Shown here one piece after another: positions 1-9,603 of a stretch of 64,000 nt of DNA. The stretch comes from Rhizobium sp. SG_E_25_P2 (GTDB taxonomy: Bacteria; Pseudomonadota; Alphaproteobacteria; Rhizobiales; Rhizobiaceae): NCBI RefSeq assembly GCF_029892285.1, contig NZ_JARXVM010000022.1:1-64000 (forward strand). The letters are read 5' to 3'. Positions within the stretch are counted from its first letter, which is position 1. Each line of letters opens with the position of its first letter. Both the position numbers and the translations under genes were made by a program. Under the pieces are notes generated by a model. The model made no database searches. It was given only the letters and a program-made list of their open reading frames with translations, and was not told where the DNA came from.

Positions 1-221
1 CCGTCCACGTCTCTCTTTCTTCTTAACCAACAATGTCAAAGATCCGACGGCCAAAACCGTCACCGGACAACCAAAGCTGACCACCCGGTCGAAACCTACC
101 CCACATATCCGTGAAAGCCAGTCTCTCTGCTATCCTAAACCCAACACCAAAACCGAAGTTTCGATCCGAATTCAGAGACGAGCGCGCCTGCCGCTAGAAG
201 CAACCGCCGCCCCCGTCGATG
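1..221 (-). other. 5' leader of an rRNA operon (16S gene off the left edge)
   Basis: Read on the minus strand, this stretch follows a strong promoter and runs off the window at base 1. It contains a boxA-like antitermination signal and then a purine-rich run (AAGAAGAAAGAGAGACG, then TGGACGG), which resembles the conserved leader between the rrn promoter and 16S rRNA in Hyphomicrobiales. No protein-coding potential is seen. The 16S gene itself is not visible, so the assignment rests on promoter plus boxA plus remembered leader sequence. A leader for another highly expressed stable RNA is the main alternative. Confidence 0.68.
34..43 (-). promoter_or_regulatory. boxA-like rRNA antitermination signal
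   Basis: The minus strand reads ATCTTTGACA, close to the boxA core of rRNA leaders (E. coli GCTCTTTAACA) and to the CTTTGACA form I associate with alphaproteobacterial rrn leaders. It lies about 180 nt downstream of the predicted start site and is followed by the GAAAGAGAGACG block. In established systems boxA RNA binds NusB/S10 and allows rRNA antitermination. Confidence 0.6.
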
Positions 222-227
222 TCCCGG

Positions 228-256
228 CTTATACAAACCGACCCCCTTATCGTCAA
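228..256 (-). promoter_or_regulatory. Strong sigma-70 promoter of the rRNA operon
   Basis: On the minus strand a -35 TTGACG (251-256) and a -10 TATAAG (228-233) are separated by exactly 17 bases, with a GGGGGTCGG spacer. The bases upstream (257-320) are AT-rich like an UP element. The expected start is near 221. Strength, spacing and the boxA-bearing leader downstream fit an rrn P1 promoter. On the plus strand, 257-480 holds no gene I can support and forms the upstream region of the divergent cyclodeaminase-family gene. Confidence 0.75.
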
Positions 257-480
257 TAACAAAATTCCATGACAATGAAGAAAGATGATAAGTGATTGAT
301 ATTTATATGAAGTTTCCGTGACGGTTCTATGAATGCTCAAAATTCGATCCGAAGCTGCCGAAATATCAGGCGGCTCAGACATCGCCCTCCCACTTTTCGG
401 CGGTGAAAGCAGGCGCGCCCAGTGCTATTGGACGTCAGGATATAAAAGGCCGCCGCAAGCGGCATAGGAATGAGGCTGAT

Positions 481-1440
481 ATGCTGGTTCTCGATAGCGC
501 CGAAACGCGCAATGCTCTCCCCCTCCCGCAACTGATCGACGCGCTCAGGAGCATGTTCAAGGGCGGAGGCCACGCCCCTCCCCGTCATCATCATGACATA
601 GAGGTTCCCGGAGAGGCTGCCGCAACGCTGCTGCTGATGCCGGCCTGGGTGTCCGGACGCTATTTCGGCGTCAAGATGGTGTCGGTATTTCCGGGCAATG
701 GCGCGCGCGGGCTTCCGGCCATCTTCGGTTCCTATCTTCTGTCTTCGGGACTGACCGGCGAATTGCTGGCGGTCATGGATGGCGGCGAACTGACGGCGCG
801 GCGGACGGCGGCGGCCTCGGCGCTCGCATCCTCTTATCTGTCGCGCCCTGACGCCTCCACCATGCTGATGGTTGGAACCGGTCGTCTGTCGCTCAATCTG
901 ATCGAGGCGCATGCGGTCATCCGTCCCTTGAGCCGTGTGCTGATCTGGGGCCGGGACCGCGCCAAGGCGGAAGTCGCCGCCCATGACGCCGCAGGCCTCG
1001 GGCTTTGCGTGGAGGCTGTGGACAATCTCGAAAGCGCGGCGCGTCAGGCCGACATCATCTCTTGTGCGACCCTGTCGGAGGAACCGCTGATCCGGGGAGA
1101 CTGGCTGAAGCCAGGCGCGCATCTCGATCTCGTCGGCGCTTTCAAGCCGGGCATGCGCGAAAGCGACGATCAGGCCGTGCTTCGCGCCAGCCTGTTCGTC
1201 GACACCTATGAAGGAGCGCTTGCGGAAGCTGGCGACATCCTGCAGCCGCTCAAGGCGGGCGTCATCAATAGAGCAGCGCTCAAAGCCGATCTGGCCGACC
1301 TGTGCGCGGGCCAGCATTCCGGTCGCACAGATAACGATGACATCACGCTGTTCAAATCGGTGGGCGCGAGCATCGAGGATCTGGCGGGCGCGATCCTGGC
1401 GCTCGAACAGATCCAGCGCAAGGCCGCCGAGGAATTGTGA
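481..1440 (+). CDS. Ornithine cyclodeaminase / mu-crystallin family protein
   Basis: A 319-residue NAD(P)-dependent protein of the ornithine cyclodeaminase/mu-crystallin fold. Visible family motifs are the substrate-side FGVKMVSVFPGN (about 63-73, with the conserved Lys65), TARRTAAAS (106-114), a Rossmann VGTGRL (131-136) and LVGAFKPGMRE near 220. The start at 481 is preferred over an in-frame ATG at 403 because it has an AGGAATGAGG ribosome site and matches the usual N-terminus. Many rhizobial members act as delta-1-pyrroline-2-carboxylate reductases in hydroxyproline or D-amino-acid breakdown rather than as true cyclodeaminases, so the substrate is open. Its end overlaps the GTG start of hrpB by 4 bases. 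Confidence 0.85.
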   Translation: MLVLDSAETRNALPLPQLIDALRSMFKGGGHAPPRHHHDIEVPGEAAATLLLMPAWVSGRYFGVKMVSVFPGNGARGLPAIFGSYLLSSGLTGELLAVMDGGELTARRTAAASALASSYLSRPDASTMLMVGTGRLSLNLIEAHAVIRPLSRVLIWGRDRAKAEVAAHDAAGLGLCVEAVDNLESAARQADIISCATLSEEPLIRGDWLKPGAHLDLVGAFKPGMRESDDQAVLRASLFVDTYEGALAEAGDILQPLKAGVINRAALKADLADLCAGQHSGRTDNDDITLFKSVGASIEDLAGAILALEQIQRKAAEEL

Positions 1441-3911
1441 TCGCCGCCATGCCGTTCAGCCTGCCGCATTATCCGGTCTCCGAGGTTCTCGACGATATTT
1501 CAGCTGCGCTCGATCAAGCGGGCCGCGCAGTGGTGTCGGCGCCGCCGGGGGCCGGCAAGACGACACTGGTTCCGCTCCATCTGCTCGACGCGGCCTGGCG
1601 CGGCGACGGCCGGATCATCCTGCTCGAACCGCGACGGCTCGCGGCGCGGGCCGCCGCCCGGCGCATGGCCTCGCTGATCGGCGAGGAGGTCGGCGGTCTC
1701 GTCGGCTATCGCATGCGCCTCGACCAGAAGGTTTCGGCGCGGACGCGGATCGAGGTGGTCACCGAAGGCGTGTTCGCCCGGATGATCCTCGACGATCCCG
1801 AACTGTCAGGCACGGCTTGCGTGATCTTCGACGAATTCCACGAACGCTCGCTCGACGCCGATCTCGGTCTGGCGCTGGCGCTGGATGTACAGGGCGCGCT
1901 GCGCGAAGATCTGCGCATTCTGGTGATGTCGGCGACGCTGGACATCGCGCGCATCGCCGGGTTGATGGGCGATGCGCCGATGATCGAGAGCCTGGGCCGC
2001 GGCTTTCCGATCGACATCCGCCATCAGGTCCGCGACTCGTCCTTGCCGATCGAAGATGTCATGGCGCGGGTGATCACGGAGGCGCATCGGTCCGAAACGG
2101 GCTCGATCCTCGCCTTTCTGCCCGGCCAGCGCGAGATCATCCGCACCGCCGAGCGGCTCACGGACCGGTTCGGGCCGGAGACGATCCTCGCGCCGCTCTA
2201 TGGCGCGCTCAGCCAGAGCGAGCAGGATCTCGCCATCAAGCCGGCGCCCGCCGGCCAGCGCAAGATCGTGCTGGCCACCTCGATCGCCGAGACGGCGATT
2301 ACCATTGACGGCGTGCGCATTGTGGTCGATTCCGGCCTGCAGCGGCTGCCGGTGTTCGAGCCGGCCACGCAGATCACCCGGCTGGAAACCCGGCGGGTCA
2401 GCCGCGCCTCGGCCGATCAGCGCGCCGGCCGCGCCGGCCGCACCGAGCCGGGCATCGCCATCCGGCTGTGGCTCGCCGGCCAGAATGCGGCGCTGGAGGC
2501 CTTCACGCCGCCGGAGATTCTCGCCAGCGATCTTGCCGGGCTGGCGCTCGATCTCGCCGCCTGGGGCGTCAAGGATCCCGCCACGCTCGCTTTTCTCGAT
2601 GCGCCGCCCGAGGCGGCGTTTGCCGAGGCCAAGACGCTGCTTGTCAGGCTCGGCGCGCTGGATCGCCAGGGCGACCTGACCGTAACAGGCCGGATGATGC
2701 GCCGGCTGGCGCTGCCGCCGCGACTGGCGGCCATGACCGCGAGCGCCGCGTCCCAGGGCCTGGGCCGTCAGGCGGCGGAGCTCGCCGTGCTGATCACCGA
2801 ACAGGGGCTCGGCGGCAATGCCGTGGATCTCGACGCGCGGCTGTCGCGGTTCCGCTCGGAACGCTCCGAACGGGCGCAGGCGGCGCGGGGTCTGGCCCGG
2901 CGAATCGCCGAGGCTCTTCCCAAGACGGCGGCGTCGGATCAGCCCGTCACGGCCGGTCGGCTGCTGCTGCACGCCTTTCCAGATCGCATCGCCGCTCAGC
3001 GCGGCGCGCGCGGCCGTTATGTCATGGCCAATGGCCGGGGCGGCGAACTGGCCGACACCGAGGCCTTGGCGCGCTCGGACATGCTGGTGATCGCCGATCT
3101 CACCGGCCGCGCTGCGGCGCAACGCATTCTCTCGGCCGCCAGCATCAGCCGGGCGGAGATCGAGGAGGAACTGCCGGATGCGATCACAACCGGCGCCCAG
3201 TGTTTCTTCGACATGGCGTCGCGGCAGGTCCGCGCCCGCAAGGCGACGCGGCTCGGCGCGATCGTTCTGGAAGAACAGCCCTTGCCGCGGCCGAGCGGGG
3301 AAGAGGCGGCGAAAGCGCTGGCCGAAGGCATTCGCGCGCTCGGGCTCGACGCCCTGCCGTTTTCGAAAGCGGCGCGGCAATTGCGCGATCGCATCGGCTT
3401 TCTTCATCGCATGCTCGGCGCGCCCTGGCCTGACATGACGGAGGAGGCGCTGCTCGCCGGACTCGACGACTGGCTGATGCCCTTCGTCCTCGAGCCACGC
3501 GGCGTCGATTCGATCGGGGCCGACACGCTCTATGAAGGATTGATGAGCCTCGTGCCGCACGACCTCAGACGCGATCTCGACAAAGCCGCCCCCACCCATT
3601 TCGATTCGCCCGCCGGCAACCGTCATCCGATCGACTATACGGGTGAAGAGCCGATGCTGACCATTCGGGTGCAGGAATTGTTCGGCATGAAGAACCATCC
3701 CGCCATCGGCAACGGCCGTATACCGCTTGTGTTGGAATTGACCTCGCCGGCGCACCGGCCGATACAGACGACGCGGGACCTGCCGGGTTTCTGGAAAGGC
3801 TCGTGGAAGGATGTGCGCGCCGATATGCGCGGGCGCTATCCAAAACATCCGTGGCCGGAGGATCCGGCGGAGGCGGCTCCGACCGCGCGGGCCAAGCCGC
3901 GAGGCACATGA
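1437..3911 (+). CDS. hrpB: ATP-dependent helicase HrpB
   Basis: An 824-residue DEAH/RHA-type helicase, the usual HrpB length. Walker A APPGAGKTT lies at 35-43, the DEFH form of motif II at 132-135, SATLD near 165, and the motif VI region ASADQRAGRAGRTEPG in the second RecA domain, followed by the HrpB-specific C-terminal domain. The GTG start (1437) overlaps the previous stop in GTGA and follows GAGGA at 1428-1432; an ATG at 1449 is an alternative start. HrpB is a putative RNA helicase whose cellular target in alphaproteobacteria is not well known. It is probably cotranscribed with the upstream gene. Confidence 0.93.
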   Translation: MIAAMPFSLPHYPVSEVLDDISAALDQAGRAVVSAPPGAGKTTLVPLHLLDAAWRGDGRIILLEPRRLAARAAARRMASLIGEEVGGLVGYRMRLDQKVSARTRIEVVTEGVFARMILDDPELSGTACVIFDEFHERSLDADLGLALALDVQGALREDLRILVMSATLDIARIAGLMGDAPMIESLGRGFPIDIRHQVRDSSLPIEDVMARVITEAHRSETGSILAFLPGQREIIRTAERLTDRFGPETILAPLYGALSQSEQDLAIKPAPAGQRKIVLATSIAETAITIDGVRIVVDSGLQRLPVFEPATQITRLETRRVSRASADQRAGRAGRTEPGIAIRLWLAGQNAALEAFTPPEILASDLAGLALDLAAWGVKDPATLAFLDAPPEAAFAEAKTLLVRLGALDRQGDLTVTGRMMRRLALPPRLAAMTASAASQGLGRQAAELAVLITEQGLGGNAVDLDARLSRFRSERSERAQAARGLARRIAEALPKTAASDQPVTAGRLLLHAFPDRIAAQRGARGRYVMANGRGGELADTEALARSDMLVIADLTGRAAAQRILSAASISRAEIEEELPDAITTGAQCFFDMASRQVRARKATRLGAIVLEEQPLPRPSGEEAAKALAEGIRALGLDALPFSKAARQLRDRIGFLHRMLGAPWPDMTEEALLAGLDDWLMPFVLEPRGVDSIGADTLYEGLMSLVPHDLRRDLDKAAPTHFDSPAGNRHPIDYTGEEPMLTIRVQELFGMKNHPAIGNGRIPLVLELTSPAHRPIQTTRDLPGFWKGSWKDVRADMRGRYPKHPWPEDPAEAAPTARAKPRGT

Positions 3912-3929
3912 GGCGCGAAAGGAGAGAGA

Positions 3930-5210
3930 ATGGCGATCGAAGCTTTTTCCCAAGGCGATGACAGCCGCCGGCTGCGGCTGGAAACGCTGGTGCGGCTGCG
4001 CTGGCTGTCGGTGGTCGGCCAGACCGCCGCTGTGCTGATCGTCGCGCTGGTGCTGCAATTCTCGCTGCCGCTGAAAATCAGTGCGGCGCTGATCGCGCTT
4101 CTGGCCGTGGTCAACGCTTTCCTGCAGATCCGCTATCCCTCGACCCAGCGGCTGGCGCCGGAGCCGGCGCTGGCGCTGCTCGCCTTCGACCTCCTGCAGC
4201 TTGCCGCGCTGCTTTATGTGACGGGGGGCCTGTCCAATCCCTTTGCGCCGCTGATTTCGGTGCCGGTGATCATTTCCAGCGCCTCGCAGCCGCTGCGCTA
4301 CAGCCTGGCGCTGGTGGCGGTGGCGATCCTCTGCATCACTGCGCTCGCTTTTACGCCCTATCCGCTGCCCTGGTATCAGGGCGTCACCGTGCCGTTCGAG
4401 CCGCTGTTTCTCGCCGGCATGTGGTTCGCCATCGTGCTGACCACGTCGTTCGCCGCCTTCTATTCCTATCGCGTGTCGCTCGAGGCCAGCCAGTTGTCGG
4501 AAGCGCTCGCCGCCACCGAACTGGTGCTGCAGCGGGAAATGCACCTGTCGGAACTGGATGGGCTGGCGGCGGCGGCGGCGCATGAACTCGGCACGCCGCT
4601 CGCCACCATCGCGCTGGTCGCCAAGGAAATGAGCCGCGAGATCGGCCAGGGCGAGCGCTTCCATGACGATGTGCATCTGTTGATCTCGCAAAGCGAGCGC
4701 TGCCGCGACATCATGAAGAGGCTGACAACCCTCTCCTCCGGCAGTGAGGAGCATATGCGCAACATGCCGCTGTCGTCGCTAATCGAGGAGGTGATCGCGC
4801 CGCATCGCGAGTTCGGCATCGACATCAAGGTCATCGAGGAAAGCCCGCGCGCCGAGGAGCCGCTCGGTCGCCGCAATGCCGGGGTGGTCTATGGGCTCGG
4901 CAATCTCATCGAGAACGCCGTCGACTACGCCCGCTCCGAAGTGGTGGTGCGGGTCTATCACGACAAGGATTTCGTGCGGCTGTCGATCGAGGACAATGGC
5001 GAGGGTTTTGCGCCCGACATTCTCCAGCGCATCGGCGAACCCTATGTCACCAGGCGTTCGCCGCATGACAAGGCCGGCGGCCTCGGCCTCGGCCTGTTCA
5101 TCGCCAAGACGCTGCTTGAGCGCTCGGGGGCCGAATTGACATTCGAGAATGCGCCGGGCGCCCGCATCACGGTGATCTGGAAACGTGAATTCATGGATCA
5201 GAAGGCGTGA
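3930..5210 (+). CDS. actS: Redox-sensing histidine kinase ActS (RegB/PrrB family)
   Basis: A 426-residue membrane sensor kinase. The N-terminal half has about six hydrophobic segments (residues 25-180). The hallmark quinone-binding heptapeptide GGLSNPF is present at 99-105. The H-box HELGTPL places the phospho-acceptor at His218, and Cys258 (SERCRDIM) sits where RegB carries its redox-active cysteine. N, G1 and G2 boxes follow (NLIENAVDYA, DNGEGF, GLGLGLF). RegB/ActS senses the quinone-pool redox state and phosphorylates RegA/ActR. In rhizobia it affects acid tolerance, CO2 fixation and nitrogen metabolism. An AAGGAGAGAG ribosome site precedes the ATG, and actR follows after 88 bases. Confidence 0.93.
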   Translation: MAIEAFSQGDDSRRLRLETLVRLRWLSVVGQTAAVLIVALVLQFSLPLKISAALIALLAVVNAFLQIRYPSTQRLAPEPALALLAFDLLQLAALLYVTGGLSNPFAPLISVPVIISSASQPLRYSLALVAVAILCITALAFTPYPLPWYQGVTVPFEPLFLAGMWFAIVLTTSFAAFYSYRVSLEASQLSEALAATELVLQREMHLSELDGLAAAAAHELGTPLATIALVAKEMSREIGQGERFHDDVHLLISQSERCRDIMKRLTTLSSGSEEHMRNMPLSSLIEEVIAPHREFGIDIKVIEESPRAEEPLGRRNAGVVYGLGNLIENAVDYARSEVVVRVYHDKDFVRLSIEDNGEGFAPDILQRIGEPYVTRRSPHDKAGGLGLGLFIAKTLLERSGAELTFENAPGARITVIWKREFMDQKA

Positions 5211-5298
5211 TTCACCCCCTGAGACCATTTGGCAAATCCCAAAGCGCATTATATTCGTAGAGATAGTGCGCGACCGAGATTGAAAAAAGGCAAGAACA

Positions 5299-5865
5299 AT
5301 GGACGCAGCATCCAAAACGGCTCCACAGGACGTCATCGGCGCCGACGCGTCGCTCCTGATCGTGGAAGACGACGCGCCGTTCCTCAAGCGCCTGGCCCGC
5401 GCCATGGAAACGCGGGGCTTCAAGGTCGAAACCGCAGAAACCGTGACCGAAGGCATCGCCAAGGCCAAGGCCCGGCCGCCGAAATACGCGGTGGTCGATC
5501 TTCGCCTCGCCGACGGTTCCGGTCTCGACGTGATCGAGGCGATCCGCGCCAAGCGTGACGACAGCAATATGATCGTGCTGACCGGCTACGGCAATATCGC
5601 CACGGCCGTGACTGCGGTGAAGCTCGGCGCGGTCGATTATCTCGCCAAGCCCGCCGACGCCGACGAGGTCTATGCAGCGCTGACGCGCCGGGCGGGCGAA
5701 AAGGTCGAACTGCCGGAAAACCCGATGTCGGCCGATCGCGTCCGCTGGGAGCATATCCAGCGCGTCTATGAAATCTGCGAGCGCAACGTGTCGGAAACGG
5801 CGCGCCGGCTCAACATGCATCGCCGCACGCTGCAGCGCATCCTCGCCAAGCGCGCGCCGAAGTAA
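5299..5865 (+). CDS. actR: Response regulator ActR (RegA/PrrA family)
   Basis: A 188-residue regulator made of a receiver domain (about 17-130; phospho-acceptor Asp67 in VVDLRLADGSG, acidic pair Glu23-Asp24-Asp25, Lys of LAKPADADE) and a short C-terminal Fis-type helix-turn-helix (SETARRLNMHRRTLQR), nearly invariant in the RegA family. It is the DNA-binding partner of the kinase encoded just upstream and is expected to control redox- and acid-responsive genes. A GGCAAG element precedes the start. The 88-base gap could hold an additional promoter. Confidence 0.94.
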   Translation: MDAASKTAPQDVIGADASLLIVEDDAPFLKRLARAMETRGFKVETAETVTEGIAKAKARPPKYAVVDLRLADGSGLDVIEAIRAKRDDSNMIVLTGYGNIATAVTAVKLGAVDYLAKPADADEVYAALTRRAGEKVELPENPMSADRVRWEHIQRVYEICERNVSETARRLNMHRRTLQRILAKRAPK

Positions 5866-5873
5866 GCGGGCGT

Positions 5874-6389
5874 TCAGGCGAAGTCTTCTCCCATGGCTTG
5901 CGGATCGGCGAGTCCCAGCCGTTCGGCCGCCCATTCCGCCTGCATCAGCCTGTGAGAAGCGATGCGGGCGATCGACAGCGTCATGGCCTTGCGCTGCGGC
6001 GGCGACAGCCGATGTTCGGGCGCTTCGCGCAGCATATGCGCGCCATAGGCGTCGGAGACGAACAGACCACAGTCTTCCGGAAAGATCTCCGAGGGCACAT
6101 CCGGCAGGGTGGCGAAGAACAACCGGTCGCAAAAGGCGCGGTAGTCGCCCCATTTGCGGTCGACGCGGAAATCCTCGATCGACGACTTGATCTCGATGAT
6201 CCAGATCTCGCCCTTCGGCGTCAGCGAGACGAGATCGGCGCGGCGTCCGCTCGCCAATCCAAGCTCGGGCAAGGTCGAGTGCCTCATATCCATGAGCAGG
6301 CGCTGCATGCCGCGTCGAACCGACAGCGCGCGCTGAGACTGCCTCCCATCCTTCAGCGGATTATCCCCATGCACGGATATGATCGACAT
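5874..6389 (-). CDS. mmcB: MmcB family DNA repair protein
   Basis: A 171-residue protein with a PD-(D/E)XK nuclease-like core: RRADLVSL followed by IWIIEIKSSIEDFRVDRKWGD carries the expected Asp and Glu-x-Lys. MmcB was named in Caulobacter as an SOS-regulated DNA repair protein. The gene converges on actR with only 8 bases between stops. I placed the start at the Met of MSIISVHGD rather than 59 codons upstream, because the extension is basic, Cys-rich and unlike the family. No LexA box could be confirmed by eye upstream. Confidence 0.85.
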   Translation of the reverse strand: MSIISVHGDNPLKDGRQSQRALSVRRGMQRLLMDMRHSTLPELGLASGRRADLVSLTPKGEIWIIEIKSSIEDFRVDRKWGDYRAFCDRLFFATLPDVPSEIFPEDCGLFVSDAYGAHMLREAPEHRLSPPQRKAMTLSIARIASHRLMQAEWAAERLGLADPQAMGEDFA

Positions 6390-6575
6390 CGACGTTTCCT
6401 GGTCCAGATCCTGCGGAATGTTGCAAAAAAACCATTCTGTTTCTATTTGCCCGCCAGCGTAGGGGACAGGGGTTTGGGGCCGCTTGCAATGCCCGGATTT
6501 ATCGAAAATAACACGCCCACAGAGATGGTGGGCGTAACGCCATCCTTCCTCCGAGAACCGACACAAGAGACAAAG

Positions 6576-7247
6576 ATGCGCTTTCGCACTGCGACTACGG
6601 CTTTTGGCTTGCTCCTCGCCATGGGCCTTGCTTCCTGCACCACCACCTCCGAAACCAAGACGGCCGGAAATGCGCCCGCCACGGTCGAAACCGCAGAGAT
6701 CTTCACCGACTCCTACGGCAAGACCACCGACTCAGGTTATGCGCTGCCGGCCATCCCGATCAACCGCGTCGACAAGAAGTTCCATCGTCAGGTCGTGAGT
6801 TACGATACCGACCGCAAGCGTGGCACCGTCATCGTCGACACCAAGAATCGCTTCCTCTACTATGTTCTGGGCAATGGCAAGGCGATGCGCTACGGCATCG
6901 GCGTCGGCAAGCAGGGCTTCTCCTGGAAGGGTGAAGCCTATGTGGCCTGGAAGCAGGAATGGCCAACCTGGCATCCGCCGGCCGAGATGGCCGAGCGCAA
7001 GCCGGAAGTCGCCAAATATGTCGAAAAGGGCATGGGGCCTGGCCTGACCAACCCGCTCGGCGCGCGCGCCATGTATCTGTTCAACGATGAAGGCCGGGAC
7101 ACGATGTTCCGTCTGCATGGCACGCCGGAATGGAGCTCCATCGGCACCGCCGCATCGTCGGGCTGCATCCGCCTGATGAACCAGGACGTGATCGACCTCT
7201 ACAATCGCGTCCGTCCCGGCAAGGGCACCCGCGTGGTGGTTCTATAG
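6576..7247 (+). CDS. L,D-transpeptidase (YkuD domain) lipoprotein
   Basis: A 223-residue exported enzyme. The first 20 residues form a lipoprotein signal ending in the lipobox LASC (Cys21). The C-terminal YkuD domain carries HGT (His181) and the catalytic SSGCIRL with Cys197. Such enzymes make 3-3 peptidoglycan cross-links or attach outer-membrane proteins to peptidoglycan, an important cross-linking route in polar-growing Hyphomicrobiales. The reading frame stays open far upstream (to 5898), but that part is antisense to mmcB; the signal peptide fixes the start at 6576. A strong terminator follows at 7291. Confidence 0.9.
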   Translation: MRFRTATTAFGLLLAMGLASCTTTSETKTAGNAPATVETAEIFTDSYGKTTDSGYALPAIPINRVDKKFHRQVVSYDTDRKRGTVIVDTKNRFLYYVLGNGKAMRYGIGVGKQGFSWKGEAYVAWKQEWPTWHPPAEMAERKPEVAKYVEKGMGPGLTNPLGARAMYLFNDEGRDTMFRLHGTPEWSSIGTAASSGCIRLMNQDVIDLYNRVRPGKGTRVVVL

Positions 7248-7258
7248 CAGGATATGAA

Positions 7259-7280
7259 GATCCATCGCCCGCGATGGATC
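7259..7280. repeat. Perfect inverted repeat, 10-base arms
   Basis: GATCCATCGC and GCGATGGATC separated by two bases, 12 bases after the L,D-transpeptidase stop and just before the terminator hairpin. It may be a second hairpin in the 3' UTR; no T-run follows it directly. Confidence 0.6.
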
Positions 7281-7290
7281 GAAGGCATTG

Positions 7291-7325
7291 AAAAAGCCGC
7301 TTCGGGAAACCGAGGCGGCTTTTTC
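7291..7325. terminator. Bidirectional rho-independent terminator
   Basis: An AAAAAGCCGC..TCGG arm pairs with CCGAGGCGGCTTTTT around a short loop. A-run and T-run on opposite sides make it usable from both strands. It lies between the convergent L,D-transpeptidase gene and glcB. Confidence 0.85.
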
Positions 7326-7351
7326 GTTTGGTGACCCGTGTGGCGCGCAGC

Positions 7352-9523
7352 TTACGCCGCGCTTTTCGCCTTCAGTTCCAGCCTACGGCGATGAAGAACC
7401 GGCTCGGTATAGCCATTCGGCTGAGCGCGGCCCTTGAACACCAGTTCGAGCGCCGCCTGGAAGGCGATCGAGCCGTCGAAATCGGCGGCCATCGGCTGAT
7501 AGAGCGGATCGCCGGCGTTCTGTCCGTCGACAACCGCCGCCATGCGCTTCATCGTTTCAGTCACCTGCGCTTCGGTGATGATGCCATGATGCAGCCAGTT
7601 GGCCATGTGCTGGGCGGAGATGCGCAGCGTGGCGCGGTCTTCCATCAGGCCGACATTATTGATGTCGGGCACTTTCGAGCAGCCGACGCCCTGATCGACC
7701 CAGCGCACGACATAGCCGAGAATGCCCTGGCAATTGTTGTCGATCTCGCGTTGGATTTCCTCGGCCGTCCAGTTGGGCCGCACCGCGACCGGCACGGAGA
7801 GAATATCCGACAGTTTCGCCTTGGGGCGGGATTTCAGATCGGACTGGACCCTGATCACATCGACCTTGTGATAATGGGTGGCGTGCAGCGTCGCCGCTGT
7901 CGGCGAGGGAACCCAGGCGGTGTTGGCGCCGGCCTTGGGATGGGCGATCTTCTGGTCCAGCATCGCCGCCATCAGATCGGGCATGGCCCACATGCCCTTG
8001 CCGATCTGGGCGCGGCCGGACAGGCCGCATTCGAGGCCCGTGTCGACATTCCAGTTCTCGTAGGCCGCAATCCAGGCGGCCTGCTTCATGTCGCCCTTGC
8101 GGATCATCGGGCCGGCTTCCATCGAGGTGTGGATCTCGTCGCCGGTGCGATCGAGGAAGCCGGTATTGATGAAGACGACGCGCGAACGGGCGGCGCGGAT
8201 GCATTCCTTGAGGTTGACCGTTGTGCGGCGCTCCTCGTCCATGATGCCCATCTTGATCGTGTTGGCGCGCATGCCGAGCGCCTGCTCGACGCGATCAAAA
8301 ATCTTCACCGCGAAGGCGACTTCCTCGGGTCCATGCATCTTCGGCTTGACCACATACATCGAGCCTGCGGGCGAGTTCATGCGGCGGCCATCAGGACCGA
8401 CATCGTGCAGCGCAATCAGCGCGGTGACCAGCGCATCCATGATTCCCTCGGGAACCTCATCGCCATTCTTGTCGAGAATGGCCGGATTGGTCATAAGGTG
8501 GCCGACATTGCGGATGAGCATCAGCGAGCGGCCGCGCACGCGCACCGGCTCGCCATCGGGACCGGTAAACTCCATGTCCGGATTAAGCCTTCGCGTGAAA
8601 CTCTTGCCGCCTTTGCTGACCTCTTCGGTCAGATCGCCCTTCATCAGGCCGAGCCAGTTGCGATAGACGGTGATCTTGTCCTCTGAATCGACGGCGGCGA
8701 CCGAATCCTCGCAGTCCATGATGGTGGTGATGGCCGATTCGAGCCTGACATCGGCGATATGGGCCGGATCGGAGCCGCCGATCTGGCTTTGGCTGTCGAT
8801 GACGATCTCGATCAACAGGCCATTGTGCCGCAGCAGGATGCGCGGCTCGCTTGTCTTGCCCAGAGAGGAGCCGGCGAATTGCGAGGGATCCTTGAGCCCG
8901 GTGACGCCGATGTCGTTTTCGACGAACAGACCGCCATCGGCAATGCTCAGCGAGGTCGCCATGCTCCAGCTGCCGCCGGCGAGCGGCACGGCGTCATCGA
9001 GAAGGGCTTTGGCCCAGGCGATGACCTGGGTCCCGCGCACCGGGTTGTAGCCTTTGCCCTTTTCCGCGCCGTCGGTTTCCGGAATGGCGTCGGTGCCGTA
9101 AAGCGCATCATAAAGCGAGCCCCAGCGGGCATTGGCGGCGTTCAGCGCGTAACGGGCGTTCATCACCGGCACGACGAGCTGCGGCCCGGCGATGGAGGCG
9201 ATTTCGGCATCGACATCGCTGGTGACGACCGAGAAGGCGCCGCCTTCGGCAACGATATAGCCGATCTCACGCAGGAAACTTTCATAAGCGGCGAGATCGC
9301 TGGGCGCGCGGTTTTCCCGATGCCAGGCGTCTATCTCAGCCTGGATGGCGTCTCGCTTGGCGAGCAGCGTGCGATTTTCGGGCGCGAGATCATGAACAAT
9401 CGCGGCAAAGGCGGCGAAGAACGCGTCCACATCCACGCCCGTCCCCGGCGCCGCCTCGTTGCGGATGAAATCATGGAGGTCGGCGGCCATCTTCAGGCCG
9501 TGAATGTCGATCCGGTCGGTCAT
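7352..9523 (-). CDS. glcB: Malate synthase G
   Basis: A 723-residue enzyme, the normal length of the monomeric G isoform, that condenses glyoxylate with acetyl-CoA to malate. Recognisable segments include [74 protein letters not shown] and the C-terminal [13 protein letters not shown]. Of two close ATGs, the second (9523) is chosen because GGGAG lies at proper distance from it. It allows growth on glycolate or acetate-type carbon sources. No aceA or glycolate oxidase gene is adjacent, and the gene appears monocistronic. A perfect palindrome at 9604-9629 lies about 80 bases upstream. Confidence 0.96.
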   Translation of the reverse strand: MTDRIDIHGLKMAADLHDFIRNEAAPGTGVDVDAFFAAFAAIVHDLAPENRTLLAKRDAIQAEIDAWHRENRAPSDLAAYESFLREIGYIVAEGGAFSVVTSDVDAEIASIAGPQLVVPVMNARYALNAANARWGSLYDALYGTDAIPETDGAEKGKGYNPVRGTQVIAWAKALLDDAVPLAGGSWSMATSLSIADGGLFVENDIGVTGLKDPSQFAGSSLGKTSEPRILLRHNGLLIEIVIDSQSQIGGSDPAHIADVRLESAITTIMDCEDSVAAVDSEDKITVYRNWLGLMKGDLTEEVSKGGKSFTRRLNPDMEFTGPDGEPVRVRGRSLMLIRNVGHLMTNPAILDKNGDEVPEGIMDALVTALIALHDVGPDGRRMNSPAGSMYVVKPKMHGPEEVAFAVKIFDRVEQALGMRANTIKMGIMDEERRTTVNLKECIRAARSRVVFINTGFLDRTGDEIHTSMEAGPMIRKGDMKQAAWIAAYENWNVDTGLECGLSGRAQIGKGMWAMPDLMAAMLDQKIAHPKAGANTAWVPSPTAATLHATHYHKVDVIRVQSDLKSRPKAKLSDILSVPVAVRPNWTAEEIQREIDNNCQGILGYVVRWVDQGVGCSKVPDINNVGLMEDRATLRISAQHMANWLHHGIITEAQVTETMKRMAAVVDGQNAGDPLYQPMAADFDGSIAFQAALELVFKGRAQPNGYTEPVLHRRRLELKAKSAA

Positions 9524-9603
9524 GCGCATGCTCCCGCGTCAAAAACTGGCGCGGCAACAGTGCTGTAACAGCAGCCCAGCGTCAATCGGATCGGGCGAGA
9601 CAG

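Noticed and set aside
1806-4754. A 982-codon open frame on the minus strand
   Set aside because: It is antisense to hrpB and actS, rich in Arg/Gln/His, lacks any family motif, and mirrors the codon bias of the sense genes. It is a high-GC shadow frame.
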